A DNA stretch of 52,955 nt from Magnetococcales bacterium (GCA_015233785.1 JADFWT010000007.1:1-52955), one strand, 5' to 3'; counted from the stretch's first letter, positions 15,539-25,310 are shown. The notes: generated from the letters alone by a model not told the origin. Numbers and translations are program-made.

Positions 15539-17557
15539 ATGGACCCCAACGCCCTGTTCGATGCCCCGTTCGCGGCCCCCGACGCCGCCACCCTCTCGGA
15601 GACGCTCAACCCGCCGCAACTGGAAGCGGTCACCACGCTGGATGGGCCGTTAATGGTACTGGCCGGTGCCGGATCGGGAAAAACCCGCGTACTCACCCAC
15701 CGATTGGCCCACATCATCACCAGCGGCGTCGCCATGCCGGAAGAGATTCTCGCCGTAACCTTTACCAATAAGGCCGCTCGGGAGATGCATACCAGAGTGT
15801 TGGACCTTATCGGTCCTGGACAGCTCTCCGACCCACGACGGCTCTGGGTGGGCACCTTTCACAGCATGGGTGCCCGGGTACTACGCCGCCACGCCGATAG
15901 GCTGGGATATGGCTCTGACTTCACCATCCTCGACAGCTCCGATCAGGAACGACTTGTCAAACAGATCACCGAGGCGGCGGTCTTCAACCACGACTACTGG
16001 AAACCTAAACGGCTGGTGGGCGCCTTCTCCCGCTGGAAAGATGATGGTCTGGGGCCGGGAGATCTCACCGAACAGCACATTCGCTTTCGCAACGAACGGG
16101 AGCGCATCGCCGATCTCTATGCCGCCTATCAGGACGAGCTGAAACGCGCCAACTCCATGGATTTCGGCGATCTGCTGCTCAACTGCCTGCTGCTCTGGAA
16201 TCAAAATCCGGAGATTTTGGACGACTATCGAAAACGGTTTCGTCACATCCTGGTCGATGAGTATCAAGACACCAACGCCATCCAGCACCAGTGGCTTAAA
16301 TGGCTCTCCAGCCACCACGGCAACCTCTGCGTGGTGGGAGATGACGACCAATCCATCTACGGCTGGCGCGGGGCGCGGCTGGATAATATTCTCGACTTCG
16401 AGCAGGAGTATCCCGGCACCCGCATCATCCGCCTGGAGCAGAACTACCGCTCTACCGGGCATATTCTTAACGCCGCCGGGGGATTGATTCAACAAAACGC
16501 CGGTCGCATGGATAAAACCCTCTGGACCGAGGGGGACAAAGGTCACGAACTGGAGCTATACGCTGCCAGCGACGGCGACGACGAGGCGCAGTTTGTCGCC
16601 AGCGAGATCGAACGACAGGCCCAGGGCACGTATCAACGCATCGCCGTGCTGGTGCGGGCCTCCTGGCAGACCCGCACGCTGGAAGAGGCGTTTCAATCCC
16701 GACGCATCCCCTACGTAGTGGTGGGCGGCATGCGCTTCCTGGACCGGCTGGAGGTGAAAGATGCCGTGGCCTATCTGCGACTGGCCTACTCCAACCGCGA
16801 CGACATGGCCTTTACCCGCATCTACAACACCCCCAAGCGCCGACTTGGACCCGCTGTACTCGATACCCTCCACGGACGGGCGATTCAGGATGACTGCTCG
16901 CTCTTTGAAGCCTCCCGCCGAGTGCTGGCCGACGGCTCTCTGCGCAAACAGGCCCATAACCAACTGGAAAAATTCATTTACTGCATCGACGAGGGCAACG
17001 CCATGTTAAAGAGCATGCCGCCCCACGAAGCACTTAACCAGATGCTGGAAAGCTCCGGCTATCTCCACGCCATGGAGAAAGAGGAGAAACGCGCCGATAA
17101 AATGGAGAACCTCGAAGAGCTGGCCAACCAGATCTCCCGCTATGACGATACCGGTCGTTTTCTGGAAGAGGCGACCCTGGTGACCGATATGGGCAACAAG
17201 CAGGATCCCCACGCCACCGCCAACCATGTGGTGATCTCCACCCTCCACGGGGCCAAGGGGCTGGAGTTTCCCGTGGTGTTCATGGTGGGGATGGAAGAGG
17301 GCATGCTGCCCCATAAAATGGCCATCGCTGATGGGGAAGAGGGCGTGGAGGAAGAGCGCAGGCTCACCTATGTGGGCCTCACCCGCGCCAAAGAGCGACT
17401 CTTTCTCAGCTACGCCCAAAAGCGCTGGGTCTTCCGAGAAATGCAGCGCAGCAAGCCCTCCCGCTTTCTCAAAGAGATTCCCAAGGAGAGCATAAAGAAA
17501 AACCGCTCTCAGGTGTCGGTACGGCGGGGGGTCTCCCGACGGCGTATCTATTATTGA
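15539..17557 (+). CDS. UvrD/Rep/PcrA family superfamily 1 DNA helicase
   Basis: This 3'-5' DNA helicase acts in repair or replication restart. The 672 residues carry the SF1 motifs in order: motif I AGAGSGKTRVL (about 41-51), Ia TFTNKAA, II ILVDEYQDTN, III VVGDDDQSIYGWRGA, IV LEQNYRST, V TLHGAKGLEFP, and VI EERRLTYVGLTRA. The length matches Rep (about 673) more than UvrD (about 720); the C-terminal tail is short and basic. It begins at ATG 15539 with GTGGAG upstream. Rep, UvrD and PcrA cannot be separated safely from sequence reading alone, so no symbol is given. Confidence 0.92.
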   Translation: MDPNALFDAPFAAPDAATLSETLNPPQLEAVTTLDGPLMVLAGAGSGKTRVLTHRLAHIITSGVAMPEEILAVTFTNKAAREMHTRVLDLIGPGQLSDPRRLWVGTFHSMGARVLRRHADRLGYGSDFTILDSSDQERLVKQITEAAVFNHDYWKPKRLVGAFSRWKDDGLGPGDLTEQHIRFRNERERIADLYAAYQDELKRANSMDFGDLLLNCLLLWNQNPEILDDYRKRFRHILVDEYQDTNAIQHQWLKWLSSHHGNLCVVGDDDQSIYGWRGARLDNILDFEQEYPGTRIIRLEQNYRSTGHILNAAGGLIQQNAGRMDKTLWTEGDKGHELELYAASDGDDEAQFVASEIERQAQGTYQRIAVLVRASWQTRTLEEAFQSRRIPYVVVGGMRFLDRLEVKDAVAYLRLAYSNRDDMAFTRIYNTPKRRLGPAVLDTLHGRAIQDDCSLFEASRRVLADGSLRKQAHNQLEKFIYCIDEGNAMLKSMPPHEALNQMLESSGYLHAMEKEEKRADKMENLEELANQISRYDDTGRFLEEATLVTDMGNKQDPHATANHVVISTLHGAKGLEFPVVFMVGMEEGMLPHKMAIADGEEGVEEERRLTYVGLTRAKERLFLSYAQKRWVFREMQRSKPSRFLKEIPKESIKKNRSQVSVRRGVSRRRIYY

Positions 17558-17794
17558 TGACCGTCGGAAAGCCGCTACACCACGCGCCCCTCGCCAACAT
17601 AGACACAAGTACCCGCATCCGCCAATACGCGTCCCACCCGTTCCATCCCCATCCACAGCAACAATCCCGCGTTGTGCAAACAACCGAAACCGATCTCCAG
17701 CCATTTTCGGCCCGGTTGTTGCAATCTCATTTTGGTGATCGCGAGTGATCGCAAACGAACGTCAACTTTCCGACATTTTGTTGCGGGTGAGTCA

Positions 17795-19576
17795 ATGCTT
17801 TTTAGGTCCAGAAACAACAAACCAAAATCAAACACCTACAGCGCCACGTTCACCCCTTCGTCGCCCTGTGTGACCAAGAGGCCGCTGCTGGCTCTCTCTA
17901 TCATGCTGGCCGGGGCGCTGCTGGTCTCAGGAGCTACGCTCCCCTCTCAAGTTGAGGCCGCTGGCAAAAGTGGGCGACACAGCACGGTAAAAACCAACAA
18001 GGGTAAGCTGAAAAAGATTCGCGAACGGGTGCGCCGGGGCGACTCCTTTGCCCAGGTGCTGCGTCGAAACAACATTCCGCTTCTCACCTCCTTGAAGGTG
18101 GCCAAAGCCTCCAAGCGGGTGTTTGATCTTGCCAAAAAAATTCACGTTGGCAACCCCATCACCTTGGTGGTGGATAGCAAAAACCGGCTCCAGGCCCTCT
18201 ACTACCCCATTCGCAGCAAAAAGCTGCTGCGCGTGATCCGTAAGAGCAATGGCCGCTATGTCGCCAGTATCAAGCGACGTGGCGTGACCAAAAAGAGCCG
18301 GACAGCCCGTAAACGGCATCATCGGAACAGCAAAAGCGTTAAGGTTAAATCCACAGCCAACAAGCGGCGCATCGCCAAGGCATCCAGGAAAGCCAAACGC
18401 AAAGCGCGCGCCCAGCCGATGCTGACCGCCAAGTCCAAGGCGCTGTTCAATAAGAGTCGTAACACCATGACCGTCAAGGTGCGTCGTGGCGATAATCTGG
18501 CCGCCTTGCTGGCCCGTCAGAATATCTCCACCAACACGGCCATGAAGATCGCAGCCCAAGCCAGACCGGTCTATAATCTGGCCGGAAAGCTGCGCCCCGG
18601 AGCCGAGCTGCAACTCGCCTTCTCCAACAAGGGCAATCTCCAGGCGCTCACCTATCCCATGAACGATGAGAAGGTGTTCTGGATCACCCGTAAAGAGGGC
18701 GAGAAAAATTTCAAGCCCCAGGTAGAGAAAATCAAGTTTGATGTGCGCCATAAAATCGCTTCAAGCATCATCAACGGCTCACTGTTTGTCGCCGGACGCA
18801 AGGCTGGACTCTCTCGCAGCATGGCGGTGCAACTCACCAGCCTCTTTGAGTGGGATGTGGACTTTGCTCGGGATATCCGCGCTGGTGACTCCTTCTCGGT
18901 AGTCTACGAAGAGCTGACCCACAACGGTCACAAGGTGCGTGATGGCGATATCATCGCCGCCAAGTTTGTCAATCGCGGCAAAGTGCTTCAGGTAGTGCGC
19001 TACACCGATCCCAACGGCAACACCGGCTTCTACAACACCCATGGCGAGAATATTCAGAAAATGTTTATCCGCGCTCCGGTGGACTTCACCCGGATATCAT
19101 CGCACTTTGCCAAACGCCGCAAGCACCCGGTATTCGGTTTTACCCGTGCCCACAAAGGGGTCGATTATGCCGCCCCCAGCGGCACGCCAATCCGCGCCGC
19201 CGGCGATGGCAAGGTGGTCTTTGCCGGATACCGTCGCGGCTTCGGCAACCTGGTGCTGATTCGCCACAACAGCAAGTACACCACCGCCTACGCCCATCTG
19301 AGCCGCTACGGCCGTGGGATTCGCGCCGGAAAGCGCATCAAACAGGGCCACACCATCGGCAAAGTGGGCATGACCGGTGCCGCCACCGGCCCCCATCTTC
19401 ACTATGAAGTCCGGGTGTACGGCGTGCAGAAGAATCCGCTCTCGGTGCAGCTGCCGTCCGCCAACCCGGTGCCTCGGAAATTTATGGCCGACTTCCGCTC
19501 CAAGGCGGGTCAACTCACCGCCATGTTCGACAAAGCACCCACTGCCGTGGCCTCGCTTAGTCTGACGCGAAACTAG
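17795..19576 (+). CDS. M23 (LytM) peptidoglycan endopeptidase with two LysM/OapA-like repeats
   Basis: This 593-residue envelope protein resembles MepM/ShyA-type DD-endopeptidases that cleave cross-links for wall growth. It has a membrane or signal helix (about 28-48) and two related N-terminal modules starting VRRGDSFAQVL (about 79) and VRRGDNLAALL (about 229). A Lys/Arg-rich linker (about 163-215) separates them. The M23 domain has zinc ligands His453 and Asp457 (HKGVD) and His536 in HLHYE, plus catalytic His501 and His534. ATG 17795 is chosen: it precedes the signal helix closely, whereas longer frames upstream encode Cys/Pro-rich noise. The duplicated module and very basic linker are not usual. 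A strong terminator follows at once. Confidence 0.88.
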   Translation: MLFRSRNNKPKSNTYSATFTPSSPCVTKRPLLALSIMLAGALLVSGATLPSQVEAAGKSGRHSTVKTNKGKLKKIRERVRRGDSFAQVLRRNNIPLLTSLKVAKASKRVFDLAKKIHVGNPITLVVDSKNRLQALYYPIRSKKLLRVIRKSNGRYVASIKRRGVTKKSRTARKRHHRNSKSVKVKSTANKRRIAKASRKAKRKARAQPMLTAKSKALFNKSRNTMTVKVRRGDNLAALLARQNISTNTAMKIAAQARPVYNLAGKLRPGAELQLAFSNKGNLQALTYPMNDEKVFWITRKEGEKNFKPQVEKIKFDVRHKIASSIINGSLFVAGRKAGLSRSMAVQLTSLFEWDVDFARDIRAGDSFSVVYEELTHNGHKVRDGDIIAAKFVNRGKVLQVVRYTDPNGNTGFYNTHGENIQKMFIRAPVDFTRISSHFAKRRKHPVFGFTRAHKGVDYAAPSGTPIRAAGDGKVVFAGYRRGFGNLVLIRHNSKYTTAYAHLSRYGRGIRAGKRIKQGHTIGKVGMTGAATGPHLHYEVRVYGVQKNPLSVQLPSANPVPRKFMADFRSKAGQLTAMFDKAPTAVASLSLTRN

Positions 19577-19604
19577 ACTCCGCACCAATTACCGCTTCGG
19601 TTTC

Positions 19605-19640
19605 GGGCCTCTTGTCTTCTGGATAAGAGGCCCTTTTTTT
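19605..19640 (+). terminator. Rho-independent terminator after the LytM peptidase gene
   Basis: A perfect 9-bp stem GGGCCTCTT (19605-19613)/AAGAGGCCC (19625-19633) with an 11-nt loop is followed by seven T (19634-19640). It lies 29 nt after the stop codon. Confidence 0.9.
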
Positions 19641-19790
19641 ATAGGGCTACAGGGTGCTGTTGAGTTGGCGCACCAACATGACGTACACCGAATCATTGAC
19701 CCATGAATATTTAGAAGCCATTTCTCAGGCAGTGGTGATGGTAAACTGACATCACGCTCAATACCCACAACAGACGGAGCTCAATTCCCG

Positions 19791-20855
19791 ATGTCCATCC
19801 GCGACCCCCAATGCCACCACGACCCCAATAAAGACCGCCTAACCCCTCTGAAACCATTGGATCTATCGGCTATCACCACTATGGATGAACTTCTGCAAGG
19901 CTATGGCAATACCGCCTTTGGAGCCCGCCGCTTAGGCGAAGGGGCCGATGTGCTGGAAGCGATGGTCCGGGATCCCGACTGCTTTACGGTACTAACCCTC
20001 TCCGGAGCGATGACGGTGGCCAAAATGGGGCTGGTGATCTGCGAAATGATCGACCGGGGCTATATCGACGCCATCATCTCCACCGGCGCACTGATGACAC
20101 ACGGTCTGGTGGAGAGCGCCGGATACCACCACTACAAGGCTCCCGATGAGGCCAACGATAAACAGCTCTTCGAGCAGGGTTACAACCGCGTCTACGACAC
20201 CCTGGAGCCTGAGATCAATCTGGATCGGGTAGAGAAAATCGTACAGACGGTCCTGGAGGGCGATCAACTACCGGAGATTCTCAGTAGTCGCACCCTCTCA
20301 CACGCCATCGGCCAGCAGCTCCACATCACCCACCCCCACGGACGAGGGCCACTGATCTCGGCCTATCGACGTAAGGTGCCCATCTATATACCCGCTCTCA
20401 CCGACTCCGAATTGGGACTGGATATCGCCGTGCATAACCATCGCCTGCGCAAAGCTGGAAATGATCCGCTACGCTATGACCCATTTTTGGATCTGGATGA
20501 CTACGCCCGGCGCGCCCAACAGGCCAAACGGCTGGGCATCATGACCATCGGCGGCGGGGTGCCGCGCAACTACGCCCAGCAGGTGGGACCGTATCTGGAG
20601 ATTCGCGCCCATCGCAGCGGCGAGAAGAATGCCAAACCCGTGCGCTTTCAATACGGCCTGCGCATCTGCCCGGAACCAGATCATCTTGGAGGGCTCTCCG
20701 GCTGCACCTATCGAGAGGGCATCAGTTGGGGTAAATTTATCCCACCGGATGAGGGCGGACGCTTCGCCGAGATTTTTTCCGACGCCACCATCGCCTGGCC
20801 ACTACTGGTCAAGGCGGTTATGGAACGCATCCCTTTCAAGACTCAGGCAACATGA
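19791..20855 (+). CDS. Deoxyhypusine synthase-like protein
   Basis: The 354-residue protein belongs to the deoxyhypusine synthase family, which transfers the aminobutyl group of spermidine using NAD. In eukaryotes and archaea the target is eIF5A, absent from bacteria; some bacterial relatives make homospermidine from putrescine. NAD-binding features include TLSGAMTVAKMG (about 69-80), IISTGALMTHG, and GGGVPRNYAQQ. The catalytic Lys is conserved as Lys315 in ISWGKF, followed by the ATIAWPLLV strand typical of the family. ATG 19791 has GGAG 11 nt upstream. The stop overlaps the prmC start (ATGA), an unexpected pairing. I favour a polyamine role; protein modification cannot be ruled out. Confidence 0.87.
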   Translation: MSIRDPQCHHDPNKDRLTPLKPLDLSAITTMDELLQGYGNTAFGARRLGEGADVLEAMVRDPDCFTVLTLSGAMTVAKMGLVICEMIDRGYIDAIISTGALMTHGLVESAGYHHYKAPDEANDKQLFEQGYNRVYDTLEPEINLDRVEKIVQTVLEGDQLPEILSSRTLSHAIGQQLHITHPHGRGPLISAYRRKVPIYIPALTDSELGLDIAVHNHRLRKAGNDPLRYDPFLDLDDYARRAQQAKRLGIMTIGGGVPRNYAQQVGPYLEIRAHRSGEKNAKPVRFQYGLRICPEPDHLGGLSGCTYREGISWGKFIPPDEGGRFAEIFSDATIAWPLLVKAVMERIPFKTQAT

Positions 20856-21724
20856 ACGCACCCCAAATATGGACCACCCGCACGCTGCTGCAATGGTGTA
20901 CCGACTGGCTGAAGAAACGCGGTATCGAAGACTCCCCACGTCTTGATGGCGAGCTACTCCTGGCCCACGCCCTGAAGACCGAACGGCTGCAACTCTTTCT
21001 CGACCTGGACCGCCCTCTGGATAGCGATGAACTGAACCGCTTTAAGGTGCTCATTCAAAGGCGTGCCCAGCACGAGCCGGTGGCCTACATTCTGGGCCAG
21101 AGGGATTTTTGGACCCTGACGCTCAAGGTGCGCCCCGGCGTACTGATCCCAAGGCCGGAGACCGAGCATCTGGTGGAGCGCGTACTGGCGCATCTCCCAG
21201 ATGGTGAAGGTCAACCGGCGCTGCTTGAACTGGGCATCGGCAGCGGGGCCGCCATGTTGGCCCTGCTCTCCGAACGCCCCAACGCCAATGGAACCGGCAT
21301 TGATATCGCCCCAGAAGCCATTGCCTGTACCACCGAGAACGCCGAAGCGTGCGGCGTGGCGGATCGATTGACACTACTGGAGGGGGATCTTTTCGGACCA
21401 CTGGAAGAGGGCACCACCTTTGCGGCCATTCTCTCCAATCCGCCCTACATCCGCGACGATGCGCGACCTGACCTGGCCCCTGAAATCACCCTGTGGGAAC
21501 CCGAGATGGCGCTATTCTCCGGGATAGATGGCATGGAGGTGCTACGCCGCATTGTAACAAGCGCAACACCCTTTTTAGAGCCTGGCGGCGTGTTGGCGCT
21601 GGAGATTGGGGCCGACCAAGGCAGCCTTGTAACAGAACTATTACAAGGCCATGATTTCTTGGATATTCGATGCGATAAAGATCTGGCGGGCCACGATCGG
21701 GTGGTTAGCGGGGTGCGTTCCTGA
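20852..21724 (+). CDS. prmC: Peptide chain release factor N5-glutamine methyltransferase
   Basis: PrmC methylates the GGQ glutamine of RF1 and RF2 using SAM. The 290-residue protein has the N-terminal helical domain (about 1-85) with the linker RDFWTLTLKVRPGVLIPRPE (about 90-109). The methyltransferase domain has motif I LLELGIGSGA and the catalytic NPPYIRDDA. The start ATG overlaps the upstream stop by 4 nt. PrmC usually follows prfA; here it follows the deoxyhypusine synthase-like gene. The RPxTE region and NPPY together make the assignment firm against other N6 or N5 methylases. Confidence 0.93.
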   Translation: MNAPQIWTTRTLLQWCTDWLKKRGIEDSPRLDGELLLAHALKTERLQLFLDLDRPLDSDELNRFKVLIQRRAQHEPVAYILGQRDFWTLTLKVRPGVLIPRPETEHLVERVLAHLPDGEGQPALLELGIGSGAAMLALLSERPNANGTGIDIAPEAIACTTENAEACGVADRLTLLEGDLFGPLEEGTTFAAILSNPPYIRDDARPDLAPEITLWEPEMALFSGIDGMEVLRRIVTSATPFLEPGGVLALEIGADQGSLVTELLQGHDFLDIRCDKDLAGHDRVVSGVRS

Positions 21725-21846
21725 GCTAACGCCCGTATAATGGGCGCTGTGACAATCACAACCAGAGCGCAATCAAACAGACTGCCTACCCCCTGGGCAT
21801 ATGCCTCTGCCGCATGCGTATCGTTAAGATCAAGGAGCAGATCGTT

Positions 21847-22113
21847 ATGGCGAAAAAGAAGCTGAAACTCTTCGGAGCCAAGGTTAAGATTAAATATAAG
21901 AGCAAGAAAAAGCTGGATAAAAAACTGGCAAAGGTGCTTTCAAAAAAGGGCTGTATTGAACGGCTTGAGCAGGAGCTGAAAGCGGTTGAATCAGAGAAGG
22001 ATTCGTGTAAGAAATTACTGTCCCGAGTGGATGAAAAGGAGCAACGCCTGGACCGAATCATCAAAAAATTGAAAGATATACACAAGGAACGGTTGGCGGA
22101 GCTGTTCGACTAG
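21847..22113 (+). CDS. Small lysine-rich coiled-coil protein, unknown
   Basis: I do not recognise it. The 88-residue product starts at ATG 21847, 9 nt after AAGGAG (21832-21837). It is very rich in Lys in the first half (about 16 of the first 36 residues), with the second half (about 40-88) a Glu/Lys heptad-like coiled coil. There are two Cys. It is more AT-rich than the neighbours. It looks like a nucleic-acid-binding or scaffold-type small protein. TATAAT at 21736-21741 might be a -10 box, but no good -35 is placed for it. Confidence 0.6.
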   Translation: MAKKKLKLFGAKVKIKYKSKKKLDKKLAKVLSKKGCIERLEQELKAVESEKDSCKKLLSRVDEKEQRLDRIIKKLKDIHKERLAELFD

Positions 22114-22179
22114 AACAGCATCACGTTCCATCGGTTATCTGCTGCCCGGTGCATCCGATCTCAGCCGAAGACACCGAGA

Positions 22180-22716
22180 TTACAACTGCGTCCGCTCCAT
22201 CTCTTTGCGAATCCTCTTCTGCAAGGCGCTCTCCTCCTCCCCTGAGTGTTCGCCCGCGTTGTCCGTGGATTCCGCCGCCTCTGGTGCGACGCGCCGCCAG
22301 CGTCGAATGGCCATCACCAACCCAATTCCACCAGCCAGGAGCCCCACAAACGGCCCAGCCCAGATAATCCAGTTCATGCCGCTGGCGGTGGGCTCCATAT
22401 AGATGTAATCCCCGTAACGGGCATGAAAATATTGACGAATTTCATCGCCGCCATGCCCTTCACGCACCTTGCGGCGAATCACCTTCAGCATATCCACCGC
22501 CAGATCGGAGTTGGATTCGTAGACCGACTGATTCTGACACACCGCACAACGCAGACCCTTGGCAATATCCCGTACCTTGGCCTCGGTTGGATCCTCGGAC
22601 GACAAAGCCTTGGCGGGGGACACCTCCGTACCGGTTGCCGGGGAGACTCCGACCATCATCATCAAGCCCAATACGGCCCATAGCCCCCACCACACACTCA
22701 TCCATCGGTCGATCAT
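22180..22716 (-). CDS. ccmH: Cytochrome c maturation protein CcmH
   Basis: CcmH reduces apocytochrome c thiols and works in the haem ligation complex in the periplasm. The 178-residue protein has a signal or anchor helix (about 8-28) and the haem-lyase motif LRCAVCQNQ, with Cys57 and Cys60. A second membrane helix (about 113-135) follows. There is no TPR domain, so the CcmI part of the fused E. coli CcmH is not here. ATG 22716 overlaps the ccmG stop by 4 nt (ATGA). It is the last gene of the ccm operon. Confidence 0.94.
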   Translation of the reverse strand: MIDRWMSVWWGLWAVLGLMMMVGVSPATGTEVSPAKALSSEDPTEAKVRDIAKGLRCAVCQNQSVYESNSDLAVDMLKVIRRKVREGHGGDEIRQYFHARYGDYIYMEPTASGMNWIIWAGPFVGLLAGGIGLVMAIRRWRRVAPEAAESTDNAGEHSGEEESALQKRIRKEMERTQL

Positions 22717-23273
22717 TGAGTGACTCCGGCCGCCTGAGACTGAGATACGCTCATCAGAGGTGCCATGCGCTGCTCAAACCAGCCCGGATAGAGCGGCCCG
22801 GCATGTTTCAACCGCACAATGCCTTTGGGATCAATCACAAAAGTCTCCGGCGCTCCGTACACGCCCCAATCGATGGCAATGCGCTGATCAGGATCAAAGG
22901 CGTGCGCGTAACCTGTATCTCCGTGGCGCTGGAGAAAGCGACGGCCCCCTTCACGGGTATCGCGAAAATCAACCCCCACCATGGCAAAATCCTTCGCTTG
23001 AGCTATGCGGGAAAGAGTGATGAGATAGGGGTGCTCCCGGACACAACTCGCGCACCACGAACCCCAAAAATTAAGCACCACCCAGCGCCCTTCATGAGCC
23101 CTAAGAGAGACCATCTTCTGGGGGTCCTTGAGAGATGGGGCCTCGAAAGGCATGGCCGGACGGCCCGTCAATGGCGACGGAATGTGGCGTGGGTTGTTAC
23201 CAAGCCCTCTGGCGAACAGGGCCAATATACCAATCACCACACCTAACAGAATCGCTTTGGTCGCTGTATTCAT
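22713..23273 (-). CDS. ccmG: Thiol:disulfide interchange protein CcmG (DsbE)
   Basis: This periplasmic thioredoxin-like reductant delivers electrons from the membrane reductase to apocytochrome c or CcmH. It has an N-terminal anchor helix (about 5-22) and the redox motif WCASC with Cys74 and Cys77, together with VLNFWGSWC. The cis-proline loop is seen at YGAPETFVID. The 186-residue length is standard. It is 78 nt after the ccmF stop and overlaps ccmH at its end. Confidence 0.94.
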   Translation of the reverse strand: MNTATKAILLGVVIGILALFARGLGNNPRHIPSPLTGRPAMPFEAPSLKDPQKMVSLRAHEGRWVVLNFWGSWCASCVREHPYLITLSRIAQAKDFAMVGVDFRDTREGGRRFLQRHGDTGYAHAFDPDQRIAIDWGVYGAPETFVIDPKGIVRLKHAGPLYPGWFEQRMAPLMSVSQSQAAGVTQ

Positions 23274-23351
23274 CTGTTACCATCTCCTCCATAGGGCCTA
23301 TGGGCTGAATCCATCGTCTTGATACGCATCTGGGTACCAAACACGCGCACT

Positions 23352-25310
23352 CTATCCCTTGCGACGCCGCAACCGACGCCCCTGCCCCATCGCCACCATA
23401 ACACCGAATCCCATCACAGCCGCTCCCCACCAGACCCACGATACCAACGGATTCCGATAGATGCGTACGCTCCACCCCTCACCCACCGAATCCCCCAATA
23501 CAATATAGAGATCCTCCTGCCAGATGGCATGGATGGCCGCTTCAGTCATGGGTTGGGCGTGGCGCTCATAGATGCGCTTTTGGGGTGTTAAAACCACCGG
23601 TGCACCACCCGCCCGGCTGGCGATAAAGGTGCCTTGGTCCGCCACCCAGTTCTGGCGCGACACCTTTCCCAGTGAATCAAAGGTCAACTGCCACTGACCG
23701 ATGGAGGTGCGATCCCCCACCTTCAACACCACATTGCGCTCCTCCTGAAACAGCCCGGAGCCGATAAAACCCGCCGCCATCAATACCACCCCAAGGTGGA
23801 CCAGAAAGCCGCCGTAACGCCGTTTATTGCGCGTCACCAGACGCCAAGCCGAAACCGGGCCGGACTCCTGATCAAAGCGCTTGCGTCGGGCCTTCAGCGC
23901 CATGCCGATCTCCGAGATATGCGAAAAGAGCGCAAAGGCAATCAAGCCAAGGGTGGCCACGCCGTATGGGTGATTGACCTCCAGCCCAAATGCCGCCACC
24001 AGACCCACGACACCCCCCACCAACGGCCCCACCAAAGCCCGTCGCAACCGATCCGACGACATGCGCCGCCAAGCCAACCGGGGTCCGATGCCCATCAGCA
24101 GAAGCAGACCCAGCATGATGGGAATAAACACCTTGTTGTAATAGGGCGCTCCCACCGTCACCTTGGCATCGCTCAGCGTCTCCACAGCCAGGGGATAGAG
24201 CGTGCCGAGCAGCACGGTAATCATCCCTACGACCAGGAAAAGATTGTTGAAAAGAAACGCCGACTCCCGGTTCACCATCCCCTTCATGGAGATGGATCCC
24301 TTAAGCTTTTCGGAGCGAAACGCCAGTAGTCCAAAAGAGAAGAGCAGCATCACCGACATAAAGCCGAGAATATAGACCCCCCGACCGGGATCGTTGGCAA
24401 AAGCATGCACCGACGACAGCACCCCGGAACGCACCAAAAACGTCCCCAACAACGAGAGCGCAAAGGTGGCCACGATCAGGAATAGATTCCAAATCTTGAA
24501 CATCTTCAGCCGCTCCTGAACCATCACCGAATGGAGAAACGCCGTCGCCGTCAGCCACGGCATGAACGAAGCATTCTCCACCGGATCCCAGGCCCAGTAC
24601 CCACCCCACCCCAACTCATAGTAGGCCCAGTAGGCCCCCAGAATAATCCCGGTGGTGAGCATGCCCCAGGCAAACAGACTCCAGCGACGGGTGGCCAGAA
24701 TCCACTCTTCCCCAGCCTTGCCAGTGATCAGCGCCGCCATGGAGAAGGCATACGGCACCGCAAACCCCACATAGCCCAGATACAAAAACGGCGGATGAAA
24801 CACCATCCCCGGATCCTGCAACAGCGGATTGAGATCCCGCCCATCCATGGGGACCGGAAAGAGTCGCTCAAAGGGGCTGGAGAGAAACAGCACCAGCATC
24901 AAAAATCCCACCAATACCGCCCCAAGAATCACCAAAATCCACGGCATGGAGATGGGATGACTCTTCCAGTGGCGCCAAGCGGAGACTGCGGTAAAGGTGG
25001 AGAGCAACCAGGTCCAGAGCAGCAGAGAGCCCTCATGGCCGCCCCACATGGCCGTAGCCAGATAGAACACCGGCAGGTTCAATGAGGCGTGACCAGCTAC
25101 ATAACGCACCGAAAAATCGTGGGTCATGAAAGAGATCACCAGCGACGCCGTGGAGAGGGTCAACAGCAGAAACGCCGCAATGGCCGCATGACGACCTACG
25201 CGAATCCAGGCCGGTTTTCCCAGCAGCGCCCCCGCCAACGGAGCGGTGGTCTGCGTCAACGCCAACACCAAAGCCAATATGGCCGCAAAGTGACCGGTCT
25301 CAATCCACAT
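23352..25310 (-). CDS. ccmF: Haem lyase subunit CcmF
   Basis: CcmF is the large inner-membrane protein that accepts haem from CcmE and attaches it to apocytochrome c. The 652 residues form about 15 helices. The WWD domain, which binds the haem edge, is seen as GGYWAWDPVENASFMPWL (about residues 233-250). Conserved His residues occur in AMWGGHEGSLLLWTW and in PPFLYLGY-like context. ATG 25310 is 15 nt after the ccmE stop. The length matches E. coli CcmF (647). Confidence 0.95.
   Translation of the reverse strand: MWIETGHFAAILALVLALTQTTAPLAGALLGKPAWIRVGRHAAIAAFLLLTLSTASLVISFMTHDFSVRYVAGHASLNLPVFYLATAMWGGHEGSLLLWTWLLSTFTAVSAWRHWKSHPISMPWILVILGAVLVGFLMLVLFLSSPFERLFPVPMDGRDLNPLLQDPGMVFHPPFLYLGYVGFAVPYAFSMAALITGKAGEEWILATRRWSLFAWGMLTTGIILGAYWAYYELGWGGYWAWDPVENASFMPWLTATAFLHSVMVQERLKMFKIWNLFLIVATFALSLLGTFLVRSGVLSSVHAFANDPGRGVYILGFMSVMLLFSFGLLAFRSEKLKGSISMKGMVNRESAFLFNNLFLVVGMITVLLGTLYPLAVETLSDAKVTVGAPYYNKVFIPIMLGLLLLMGIGPRLAWRRMSSDRLRRALVGPLVGGVVGLVAAFGLEVNHPYGVATLGLIAFALFSHISEIGMALKARRKRFDQESGPVSAWRLVTRNKRRYGGFLVHLGVVLMAAGFIGSGLFQEERNVVLKVGDRTSIGQWQLTFDSLGKVSRQNWVADQGTFIASRAGGAPVVLTPQKRIYERHAQPMTEAAIHAIWQEDLYIVLGDSVGEGWSVRIYRNPLVSWVWWGAAVMGFGVMVAMGQGRRLRRRKG

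Noticed and set aside
21730-21746. CGCCC-GTATAAT-GGGCG hairpin as a prmC terminator
   Set aside because: The stem is only 5 bp and no T run follows; the TATAAT inside may be a -10 box, but no fitting -35 was found.
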